This document shows, one piece after another, positions 22,930-33,286 of a DNA stretch of 64,000 nt (the stretch's first letter is position 1; the number at the start of each line of letters is the position of its first letter). Source of the stretch: Rhodosporidiobolus odoratus (lineage: Eukaryota; Basidiomycota; Microbotryomycetes; Sporidiobolales; Sporidiobolaceae); assembly GCA_034387635.1 (NCBI GenBank), contig JAOANU010000001.1, positions 1-64,000 on the forward strand. The letters are read 5' to 3'. A program made the position numbers and the translations under genes. The notes under the pieces are model-generated. The model had not been told where the DNA came from. It ran no database searches and saw nothing but the letters and a program-made list of their open reading frames with translations.

Positions 22930-23986
22930 TGGTGCTGAGGCGTAAGGGCTCTTATGACGGGGTGCGGTAGTTGCATACAGAAGTCGCGTCGTCGTGGATT
23001 TCCCAAATTTCCCGACTTTCTTTTCTTTTTTTCTTTCTTTCCGTTCGTCCTCCGGGTAAGTACTCTTCGAGCTATCGCCGGCTTCGATTTTACCCGCGAC
23101 CGCGCGAAGCGACCAGCCCTTACCGGAGCGATACGCAACAACGGCTGTGCTGGATGTCCAGCAAAGGAAAGGCAAGAAAGCAGAAAGGAACAGCGAGCCA
23201 GGAGGAGCCGCACGCGTTGTAGCGAACGGGACACATGCGTTCTGTCGCGGCTCTTGCAGGGCGTTGGCCATAGTGGAAAGGACGAAGCAAGCACTCGACG
23301 CCGTGTAGCCTTTGAATTTCTCGTTATGAGGGTGAGGGTCTTTCGACAACACCTCGTTTCTGACCCCGAATCGGCTTACCTGGACTTACTGCTAGCGGGG
23401 ATTGCATCTGTGCATCCGCAAGCGCCGCCTGACCGATCTTTGAATACTGCAGACCGTTGCGTCGATTCACCATGTTCGCTCCTACAGTATTGGGGATTCA
23501 TGAGAATGGATTCAACAACACCGGCAGAAGCGCAAGGCGGAGGATAAGTGCGTTGGGAGTCAGTCGTGAGTTTCTCTTTGTCTGACGCACTGTCAGTCGT
23601 AGCTCTTCGCTCTCTGGCGGCAACTGTGAGGACGTCAACGCGGTCAAAAGATCAACCGGTTACCATTACTCGCAACCTTGCTAGGGACGGTAAATTGTGC
23701 ATTCTATACTCACAGATTCTCCCTCTACAGCCGCCGCCGAGCTTAAACCAGCCTCTCGTTCATCTCCTTCTGGAACCTCTTCTACGGAGCCCACCTATCG
23801 GCTGCTCCGCCGAGTCTCGTGCTAATTCCGTACTACCTGTCAGCACTCCTGTGCTGATCCTGGCTGGGCGCTTGCGCTCCGCGGGGAGGGGAATAAGGAG
23901 GTTCCTCCCCTGGTCTTGTGTAGCAACTTCTTGCCGTCCCTCTTGGCTCTCTGTTTCTACCCGACTTGACTTGGCCGATCAGCACC
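22930..23986. repeat. Cassette 3' flank with dispersed repeat
   Basis: No gene seen. The block from the end of WxxW gene A (AGGCGTAAGGGCT) through CGACGCCGTGTAGCCTTTGA at 23298 to the dispersed repeat at 23348-23620 recurs after gene B at 25619-26320. The offset is about 2.66-2.69 kb, so gene plus flank form a tandem cassette. A promoter-like stretch with GGCTGCTCCGCCGAG at 23808 resembles the region upstream of gene A (20856). Confidence 0.7.
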
Positions 23987-25618
23987 ATGCCGAGAACCAT
24001 TCCAGCGGATAGCCTGCCCTATACCACCTATTTCTACGACGTCCTGAGGACAATCAGCATTCCTCGCCCGCCCAAAAAACGCAAGACCCGGCTTGACGAC
24101 GGACAATGCTGCACATCGACACGCTAGCGTGGAGAGGTGGAAGGCGGCCATCCTCCGCCGCGTCACTGAAGAAGAGTGGAAGGCGTGGCCCACGCAAGGT
24201 CAAAAATCCGCCCGCACCAAAGTCCTGGAGCTGAAGGCGGAATTCAAGTACGGCGCCCGTGGTACACGTGAGGACCTCGACAAGTGGCTGGTATGTCTGC
24301 CCAACTTGCTGTGTTCCCTTTCATGTCCGAATTGCTCAACATGTCTGTGCGATGTTTGCAGGCCAGCCACGAGGCCATTGCCAATTTCAACACACAAATC
24401 CCTTATGTATTGCTTCAATCAGCCTGTTCATGGTGTGACTCATTGCTGATGCCTCTTGCTATCCTAGCGTGTTTATCGAGATTCAGCCATCCTCGTTAAA
24501 TTGAAGTCGATGAGAGCCTGCTTCAAGTCTGGATCCCGTCAACTCCTGGAATGGAGGGATCCCTTCCTAGACTGGCTCCAAACCTGGCTGGCTACTCGGT
24601 CGAACTTTGTCAGAGATGCGACACGAAGCCTTATAATCGCTGATGCAGAAAGAGCACGCATTTCTTCGCGGTGCCATCAGAAGGAACGTGTAGCCATGAT
24701 GGTAAGCACCCAAGACTGAGGTGTTCTGGCTTATGCTGACTTCTGTAGTGTCCACAGCCGCATGACTACATAGCGTTCCGGGACAAATGTGTGAGCTCAC
24801 GTTCTCTACTCCCTGCAGACCTGCGCTTCGACCCTATCCCCTCGAGATTACTGACTACTGTTGTCTCGGCAGCTTATACAAGCCGGGCTTGCGGAGCAAT
24901 CAGGTGGCCCTGTCGACATGGTGAGCTGCCCCCTTTCCTTCTTGCCCACTTGCCTTCTTGTACCCTGCATTGTCCCTTGTTGACTTATGTTGTTCTTCCA
25001 AACCTATCCAGCCCGCTCTGGTCAGCATCCTGCAGCGACTCCATCCTCAAACTAAACGAACAACGTTTGGCACTTTCGAGCCCGAAGAGCTCGACAGCCT
25101 GATTGAGAAGCTCATTGAGCTCAACAACTTCACGGCGCAGCACTGGGACGGCTGGCCTACAGATATGCAGAAGGAGGTTATGACCAATACTGCAGGCATG
25201 ATTGATCTGTTCTGGGAAGAGTGTTACGATATTGGTCGGTCGGAGGCAATTGATCACCTAGTGCGTGTCGAGTCCGCATGTTCACGCTTGTCCCCGGCTA
25301 TGTGACAGGACTTTGGTACTGATGATCTCCAACGTCTTCGATGTGCCAGAGCAACGGCCTTCAACTCGCTACACAAGCGGTCCGTCCTTTCCTTCCTTGC
25401 CGCTCTCAGCTCGTCGGACCCGACTGAAGGAGACTGTTGCACAGTCTCATATCTTAGCGCTACAGTACGCTAACACGCAAGTGCTACAGCGCGAAAAGTC
25501 TGCTTCCACCTCTACCGCCCACTCGCTTGCCCCTACTCAGTCTTACCGACGCATCTCGCACCGAACCGCGAGCCGATACGGGACCACGAAGAGGCGGTGG
25601 GAAGCGGGGAGATGGTGA
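23987..25618 (+). pseudogene. WxxW-family gene B, frameshifted in exon 1
   Basis: Tandem paralogue of gene A. It starts MPRTIPADSLPYTTYF, then runs into a TAG at 24126; the homologous continuation (HASVERWKAAILRR, then EEWKAWPTQGQKSA) is in another frame, so one indel in exon 1 breaks it. Downstream exons keep the family splices, all phase 0: VYRDSAILVKLKS to DWLQTWLATR, a short IAFRDKC exon, IQAGLAEQSGGP, and the large exon with HWDGWPTDMQKEV. The end is YRRISHRTA then KRRWEAGRW and stop at 25618. It could be rescued by an unseen small intron or an alternative start at the Met near 24093. Confidence 0.6.
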
Positions 25619-26330
25619 TGATCTCGAGGCGTAAGGGCTGAGATGACGGGTTGCCGTATTGCTTACAAGTACCGCGTCTTGGATTCCGCCGGTTTCGCAC
25701 TCTTCTCTTCTTTCTTTCCATTCTTCTTTCCGCAATCCCTTCAAGTTGCTGCCTGCTTTGCTTTGACCCTTGACTACACAAAAAAGAGGAATCCTTACCC
25801 GAACGACAGGCAACCACGATACCGGATCTGGAGAAAAGGAGGCGCAAGAAAGCAGACAGAAAAAGCGGGCCAGAGAGTGGCGCCCGTCTCAGCGAGATAT
25901 ACTCGTGCTTTCTTTCGTCGTCCTTGCGGGGCGACCGCCCTAGCGTAAGTCACGCAGCAAGGGGTTCGACGCCGTGTAGCCTTTGAACCCGCTTGCGAAG
26001 GGGAGGGTCTCTCGACAACACCTCGCTTCCATCTTCACACCGCTTGCGTGGACTCGCTGCTAACCGCAACCGCACCGGAATACCCGCAAGAGCCGTCCGA
26101 CCTATCTTGGCTCACTGCAGAGCGCGGCATTGCGTCACACTTCGCTCTCGATGGCGATTCAGGAGAATGGGTTCAACAACACCGGCAGAAGCGCAAGGCG
26201 AAGTATGAGTGCTTTGGGAGTGCACTGTATGTCTATAATCATCCCATACATTGCTGGCCATAAGTCTGCTTGCCCTGGGGACCACATGAGAACCGCGACG
26301 TCGACGCGTACATCAGAACAAGACTGTTTT
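25619..26330 (+). repeat. Second copy of cassette 3' flank and dispersed repeat
   Basis: Repeat of 22930-23620, with the element core TTCAACAACACCGGCAG at 26173. It ends just upstream of the GCP3-like gene, so that gene's presumed promoter lies inside or against this repeat. Confidence 0.7.
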
Positions 26331-26364
26331 TCAAGGCGTACAGTGCCGCCAGAGTTGGCAGTCT

Positions 26365-29224
26365 ATGCCGCCAGTACTGACAGCAATCTCGTCTACAGCC
26401 ACTACCGAAACGGGTCCCTCCCGCCTGTCAACCTCCCCGACCAATTTCTTCCAACCTCCCGCGCCTTTACACCCTCCGCGACCCTCTACTTCTCTTTCCG
26501 CCCAGCCTAATCCACCCTCGATGCCTTCCACACAACCCGCCAGCCCAAGCAGCTCGACCCGACCTCCTCCCGTCTCAACAGCCACTTCTTCTTCCCGCAA
26601 AGCCTCCAAACTCCCAATGGCCGTCCTCCTCGCTCAACACCGCTCCGGCGCCTGTCCGGCTACGCCTATACAGTCAGACTGTGACTCTCCGCTCCTCCCT
26701 CCCATCCCCGAAGCCACACTCCTACGTGACATCCTCTACATCATCCAAGGCATCGACGGTCAGTTCATCCGTTTCAAACCTTCTCTCCCTGTGCGGCAAG
26801 GGCCCAAACGGACGTACTTGAGGGGGGGGACTGTGGTTGACTCGAGAGGGGTTGCGGATGAACCTCCGCCTGAAGGTTGGGGTGGAGGAGCAGAGCAGGG
26901 AGATGGCGCGGGAGAAAAGACGTACGAGGATGGGACCGAGTTTGTCATTGATAAGAGCGGGTATGGCTTACCGGCGCCTACGAGGACCTTAGTGCATCAG
27001 CTGAATGAGCTGGGTTGGCTGTATAGGAAGATTGGTGAGGCATTGAGGGGGGCGCTATTGGGACAGTTGGCATGGTCGAGCAGAGCTCACATGCTGAACT
27101 CAGAAAGAACGATGACGGAGTATTTCCGGTTGGTCGCGGTTGTAGAGGCCAAGTTGGAGAATGTCGAGAGTGTCGAGCGCGAGGGGGAGAGGGAAGGGGA
27201 GGGAACGGGCGCGGTTGAGAGGAGGTTGAAGGGGTTGGCAATGGTGGATGGGCTTGAGGGAAGGTTGACGGTGAGGAAGCTGGATGTGTGAACTCAGGAT
27301 GTGAGGTTGAGAATGCGCATGATGGGAACGCTGGTTGCGGAAGTCGGTGGTGCGCATTCGCTCCCTCTCTTCTTTCTGTTTCTTCCTCGTGTTCCGCTGA
27401 CTTCGTTTGTCCGTAGGCTCCAACGTCGGAGGTTCCTTCCTCTCCACCCTACACGCCTACACCTACAACGGCGACCCGTTCATCTCGTCCTTCTCCTCTC
27501 GCCTGCTTCAAACCCTCTCCGTACCCTTCTTCTCGACTCTCTCCTCCTGGATCTACGATGGCGAATTGCAAGATCCCTTTGATGAAATCTTTGTAGCGCT
27601 CAATCCGGCGTTGAATGGGAATGGGGATGAGAGGTGGGAGGCGAGGAGGGTTGAAGAAGATCGACTAGGAGGAGGGGCAGGGAGAGGAGACGACGACGGT
27701 GACGCGCCTCACGAGCTTTGGGCAGAGAAGTTTGCGTTCAGGAAGGAGATGTTGCCCGAGTTCCTGGAGGAGTCTTGTGGGAAGAAGGTTTGTCTTGCCG
27801 CCTGTTGGTGTATCCCGATATCGTTCCGAATCAGCCATTCTAAGCTTTCGTCGGAGTCCGCAGATTTTCTCGACCGGCAAGTCGCTCAATTTCACGAAGC
27901 ACTCTTGCAAAGATGCGGCCTGGGTAGCCGAGCGGAACTGGGCTGAAGATCGAAGTACGTTGCATCCGGTCACATTGACATATCATCCTCTGGATGGTTT
28001 GATCACCCTTCTGCAGCTCTTCCGTACGCAGACATGGCCGACCTCGAACGGTCCATCTCGCTAGCCTATTCAAAAGCGTCCCACCGGCTGCTCGAGCTCT
28101 TCTTCGACAAGTTCCGCTTCATGGAGCATTTGCGGACGCTCAAGGATTACCTCATGCTCGGAAAAGGAGACTTTGTCGAAATCCTCATGGAGCAACTCGG
28201 GTACGTCCTGACCTCGGTCGGGTGCCCCCTTTCTTTCTTTCTTTCTCTTTTTCGCTCTCTCTTCTTCCTCGATATTCACCTCATATACTGCGTCTGACTT
28301 CCGGTCACGCTGTGCTGACCCCGATATGTTGCAGCCGTTTCCTTCGACCTACACCAAACCCGTATCTCGTTGAACGAGATGATCTTTTTCGTCCGTCAAG
28401 TCGAATACTATTGCCACCTCGAAGTCGTTGCCTGCCAATGGGCTGAACTTGAAGAGTTTGTCGCCAAGAAGGAGGGAGATCTAGATAAGCTTATTGAGGC
28501 GCATCAGAAGTATCTCGGGAAGTTGACTGAGAAGGCGTTATTGAAGGCTCAGGCGAAGAGGAAGAAGGAGGTGAGCTCACTCTGTCTAGGCTTCTGCTCT
28601 CCGTTGTGCTTTGACATAGCTCGACTGACACATGCGCCCGAGTGCAGGTTAAGCCTCTGGTGGAACAGCTTCGGGATATCTTCAAGGTCATGCTTCAATA
28701 TAAGAACGTTTCGGTAAGGCAACTTCTTTTTCCTCGACATGGTGTGTCCCGCTGACTTACGACTTCCCGCAGGATGACCTCTTTGCCTACGCCATGCAAC
28801 ACGAATCCTACGCCCGCAGCGTCGCCGACCACGCCCGAGTAGGTCCACTCCTCGCCCACTTCCCTTCTTTCTTCCTCGACTAACCCCCCTCTTCATAACC
28901 CCTCCGCGCCCCTGCAGGACAACCGCTCGCCCGTGCTCCCAATCCGCCCCCCCTCGGTCGAACAACTTATGTCCCTCGAAACTCGACTCGCGGACTATGC
29001 AGGTCAATTCCGAGAAAAGGCCAAGGAACTCGTGGCCGGACTAGAGAGGAGTCCGGATTTGGACATGAAATTCTTGGCGGTCAGGTTGAATTTCAATTAT
29101 AGTTTCCGTGCGTTGTCTTCTCTCTCTCTTCCGCTTCTTTTCCTCTCGTCGTTTCGAGGATTTCGGTGCTAATGTGAGTTGCGGAACAGGCGCTGAACCG
29201 ACGGGGGCCAAGTCTGAAGCTTAA
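26365..29224 (+). pseudogene. Gamma-tubulin complex component 3 (GCP3/Spc98) with lesions
   Basis: GCP3 nucleates microtubules with gamma-tubulin and GCP2. Recognised from LLRDILYIIQGIDGQFIRF, LNELGWLYRKIGEAL, LHAYTYNGDPFISS, IYDGELQDPFDEIFVALNP, STGKSLNF, HLRTLKDYLMLGKGDFVEIL and, near the end, LAVRLNFNYSF. Two faults. At 27289 a TGA replaces the Trp that GCP3 proteins have in their LLVWT motif; the frame continues normally after it. After EILMEQLG (28200) the next exon resumes at LHQTRISLNEMIFFV, skipping roughly 120-150 residues of the C-terminal gamma-tubulin-binding GRIP domain, and the splice phases no longer match. The start is uncertain: an intron acceptor at 26398 could join an upstream exon. 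Probably a degenerate copy, with an intact one elsewhere. Confidence 0.75.
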
Positions 29225-29672
29225 GCTCGGAGCGGATTGGGTAGGGGCTTCTCTTGTCGGTCTATACGCCGAGCAGGCGCGAGCGGGGAATGCGGTTTAG
29301 TCGTTTCGTCTTTCATTCGGGTTCGTTGACTTTCCTCCTCTCGATCAAACTGATGCTTACCCTTCTCGTGTGCAGGGCTGTAGTCCTTTTATTTGTCTTC
29401 GACCTCAATTGGAACCGTTCGTGGACCAATCTTGAGTCCGTCGCTTCAATTCAATGAGGCAAACTCGCGAAAGTGCGACAAGCACACTAGCTCTTTGCAG
29501 CACAGCAGGCGCGCCTGCGCACCGAGTTTTTGGTCGTCTGCTAGACCGGCGCCGCGCGTCCCCCCTAGCAGCCTGACAGTTCCCGCTGTTCGCCCTGACC
29601 GCCTTCGACGCCTTCTTCCTTGATTCTTTCTTCGACTCGGTACTCGGCTAGCCTCGCGTGACACGCAGTACG

Positions 29673-30403
29673 ATGCAGCCGCCTCTTCTGCCCTCTCCAA
29701 GTGCCTCAACCAGCCCATTCAGCACCCACTTTCTCCCACCCCACCCCGATCCTTCTGTGGAGGAGAAGTCACTATACGAGCAAGATCCAGCAGGAACGGT
29801 ACAAGCCTTGGTGGATCATCTTGTTGAAGCAGTCGAGAACGACGATGTCCTCCTCGTCGCGTGGTACCTACTGGAATTACGATCGGCTGGGGAGGAGAGG
29901 GCGGTGAAGGGCGAGCGTGCGTTCTGTTTCTTCCCTTCGGACGAAATTCATTTGCAACTACACTGACCTCGCTCTCGCTCCAATAGACTCGAAGACTGGC
30001 CTTTCAGCGCTCCCTCTAGCTGCTCTCAGCGACTCAGCCGAAAGCCGCTTCATCATTCAACTCCTTTTGCTTTCCGGGGCTCAGCTCGACGCTTGCCTTG
30101 TCGGCAACCAGTACGGGGAGCAAGTGATCACGGATTGGGCGAGGGATACCTTGGAGCTTTGGGAGCTGGAGGCCGTGACTCATGGTACGACTCGCCGCTT
30201 CTTCATCCATCTCTCTCCCGCACGCGGCCAAATGACACTAACCCCATGCGTGCGCAGTCGAGAAAGCACACGAACTACTGACGATCGACGGTGCCGAGCT
30301 CGAAAACTGGCTGGGGGAGAACATGCACGCCTGCCTCACGGAAGTCTGTCCCGATGCGGCGCAGAGGAGAAGGAGGGAGAGGAAGGACACCAAAGATACC
30401 TGA
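29673..30403 (+). CDS. Small ankyrin-like protein
   Basis: Three exons (29673-29916, 29988-30184, 30258-30403) joined by phase-1 introns. It opens MQPPLLPSPSAST, then an acidic helix (ENDDVLLVAWYLLELRSA), a single degenerate ankyrin-type unit (GLSALPLAALSDSAESRF, then IIQLLLLSGAQLD), and a last helix (HELLTIDGAELENWL) followed by an Arg-rich tail ending TKDT. Paralogue of the broken gene in both palindrome arms, and the version without an in-frame stop. Function unknown; perhaps a protein-interaction factor. Confidence 0.5.
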
Positions 30404-30587
30404 GAGGACGAATTTTGACAAATAGCGGCGCGTGGCGCTTGTGGACCCACTGGATGTGGTACTATGGGGAGAGATATGTGGAATCGCTTGGATGGCAAAA
30501 GAGCAGTTTGCGATTTTGTTCTCGTTCTGGCTAGCGGATCCTCGTAGCCTTGCAAGAGACAGGGCGGGTGTGCTATGATATCCGAAG

Positions 30588-30633
30588 GCGAGTAAGGCTC
30601 GCGTCCATTTGCGAGTAAGGCTCGCGTCCATTT
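30588..30633. repeat. Perfect 23-bp tandem duplication
   Basis: Two adjacent copies of a 23-bp unit beginning GCGAGTAAGGCTCGCGTCC. It lies in the 3' flank of the ankyrin-like gene. The stretch 30404-30941 has no other recognisable feature apart from a TGACCTTCTCAA motif at 30671. Confidence 0.9.
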
Positions 30634-30941
30634 CTCGGGAGAAGGAGAGCAGAGCGGACACACCCTCGGATGACCTTCTCAACTTCGACTTCTCACTTTT
30701 CGTACGATTTCACCTCTGCTTCAGCTCAATGCTATCATCCCAAGTCACAGTCAGGTGGAGTACGGAGGGCTACAGTTGGTGTACATGGGGAAATTGACGG
30801 GCAGAGGCAGTCTTGTCGGTATCGCACAGATGTGCGGCTCAAATCTGCGCACTGATAGCATGAATGTACTCAGCTTGGAGTCCCAGCGCTACAAGACAAT
30901 GCACGAGGTATTCCGTTTCTGGAACCATTAGAGACGGTAGC

Positions 30942-32388
30942 TTACCACGTCTGTCGGGCTCTTGCCTCCCAGTCAGCCTGAGTTGTACCATGCAGCAGAG
31001 CCAATCGAGGCGAGATGCGAGCGAGCGAGTTCTGCAGAGGAGGAAGATTTAGTGACAAGCCAAAAAAAATTGGCACAAGAAAGCCTACTAGGTTTGCGGC
31101 TTCCCTGACAGGGTCATATGGGGCATTAGTCACGGCTGCTTGTGGAGCTGAGCTACTAGCTGCATCTGGAGGGAGATGAGTCATCTGCGACCATGAAAAA
31201 GGGGAGCAAGAAAAGACATGATCCTGTAAGTAACGGGAAGTTCTTCCAGAGGGCAGGTGAATCGCTCACCGCAATCTCGAGCGTACGCTGACCTGTTGGC
31301 TGCTGAAGGAGATGAGCTATGCTGGCATGGTGTCAGTTTGAGTATACATGAGCTTACCAGCGCTTTGACCAGGGCTGTTGGAGGTTCCCCACGGCCCTGT
31401 CCATCCTTGTAACTGCGAAGACAGCCATACAGAAACTGGCACGCAGCCTGCTGCACCTGGACTGTGTACCTAGGCAACTCCCTCTCCAAGAAAGGGACCA
31501 ATGCTTCCCGCCGCTCCCGCATGTGGTTCCTTGGTGTATGTTGTCTGATCCCACGTGCATCTGTCAAGTCCCTCGCGACTCCCAGCGTCTCGATCAAGAG
31601 ACCAGATGGCTGTAGTCTGCATCAGCTATGCCGTGATGAAGTGGAAAGGCTCGCACGAAGGGAAAACCTACAATGGCCTCCATGCACAACCCTAAATCCA
31701 TGTGCTGAACTCGGTATCGAGTCTTGGCAGCACTCACCGCTTCGAAAAGTACGTCCTGAACATGCTCACGCATGCGGTGATCCCAGGTCTCCCACCTTTC
31801 CCGCGTGAGAAGGTGGAAAAGAATGCCAGACACCCTAGTCAGAGCACTCGTGGCCGCCGGTTCGAGCATGTGGCCGAAAACAGGTCCGTCTGACAGTAGC
31901 TCTTTAGCTTTCCTGATGAGCCTAACATTGCGGATAACAAACTGTGGAGAGAGACTTCAGAAAAGAAGGGCTTGAGGTCCAGTCATAGAGGCTTTGCGCA
32001 CCACATTGGAAGCTCGCATTGCCAAACTGCTGAGGTATTGGGCAAATACAGCTGCTGTGTTCTGTGGACTCATGAAGTATTGACTAAGTTTGACCAGAGT
32101 ACTAGCGGAATGTGCGCTCACCATGTTGTGATCAAGAAAATGCTGCCAAGTGTGGTACTGCCCTTCACGAACTCTGAAAGCGCGGTTCTGTAGCTCCACT
32201 GCCACAGCATGCTGTGCCCTCGTTGTCCACGTCAACCACACCTCCTCGCTGATGATCTGTTCAATATCCTGTCGCCACTGCTTTGACAAAGGTCCCATGT
32301 CCCAGGTCCAGCACGCCGCCGTTGCAACGAGATGCAGGGGCCCAGAGACGTTCGAGTCGTACGGTATGCCAAAGTCAAATGTAGCCAT
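30942..32388 (-). CDS. WxxW-family protein C
   Basis: Start chosen at 32388 (MATFDFGIPYDSN) because member D begins MATPTYDYGFDYE; the frame is open 27 codons further up. Modules: EVWLTWTTRAQHAV in exon 1 and ERWETWDHRMREHV in a later exon. Another exon runs VARDLTDARGIRQHTPRNH to PPTALVKAL. The end, NSLARISPRLALLHGTT then DWEARARQTW, matches the C-terminal signature of members A, B and D, with TW replacing RW. The exon 1 donor after FLDHNM is phase 0. Middle exons are less certain, so the whole may be partly decayed. Confidence 0.5.
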
Positions 32389-33286
32389 AGCTTGTGCAGG
32401 TAGCGAGGAGAACAGAGGAAAGAGAGAGAAGGAAGCGAGCGAGGTAAACGGAAGGACCGTGGACGCCAAGTCACGCGCAGGCTCGTGAGAACATGTCCAC
32501 GGACCGTTGTCGACGATCTTGGCCTCAGGAGACCGCCGGCTATTTAGGGAGAGGGGTCAACTAAGAGGGCTGTGCAGCCTGTTCACAGTGGAAGGCCCGC
32601 GAAAGGCCCGTATACAGGGTGCACTGCTAAGGGATCAATAGGTAGCTCGCTCCTCGCAGCTCGAGAGGCAGCGCTTTGTGGCAGCTGCGATTGCAGGGAA
32701 CGAAGAGATCGGAAACGGAATCACTACAGCAAAAACCGATCGTATTTCCGGCTACAAAGCATAAAACCCGCAGAGATGGCAGTCGGCGCAAAGCTGCAAA
32801 TAACCGCTTCAGAGATGCTGGGCGAGTGCGGTCAGCAGCGGAAGAGAAGCGGGCTAAAAAGTCTAAACTTACTCTCACCTTCCTGTCGCTGCGCAAGGCC
32901 AGTCATCTACACGCAGACACTGCAGTGTACCAACAAGACTCTGACTAGATACAGGGCACGGGCAGTAGACTGTCCAGATCAGAGGTGACAAAGCAAAAGT
33001 CAGTTGAGAAGGTCAAGGCGAAAAGCTCATACTGAGCTGGGTAAGTAGCCGTAGGCATGTGCGGGGCTAGCTGTAGCCTACTGTACACACCGAGTATGCG
33101 AACAGCACATGATTCATAGAGCAAAAGTCGACAGACGACCCGGGCCAGAGAGGGCAATATCGTGCAGCTTCTTTCGCTCCGAGTACACGGATCTCCTCAC
33201 ACCTTTTTAGCTCACTGAAGCGCCTATCGAGTGAACAAAGACCCCCTTGCAACCCCCGCCTTCAAATTCTTTTCCGGACCTTACAT
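32389..33286. other. Intergenic region
   Basis: No gene supported. It holds the promoter side of WxxW gene C and the 3' flank of the lysyl-tRNA synthetase gene. TTGAGAAGGTCA, a motif that recurs in other gene-poor stretches, lies at 33004. Confidence 0.4.

Noticed and set aside
27289..27291. TGA read as Trp (altered genetic code), also suggested by the TGA in the ankyrin-like gene
   Set aside because: TGG is used normally, several genes appear to end in TGA, and the GCP3-like gene carries a second independent defect, so simple nonsense mutation is more likely.
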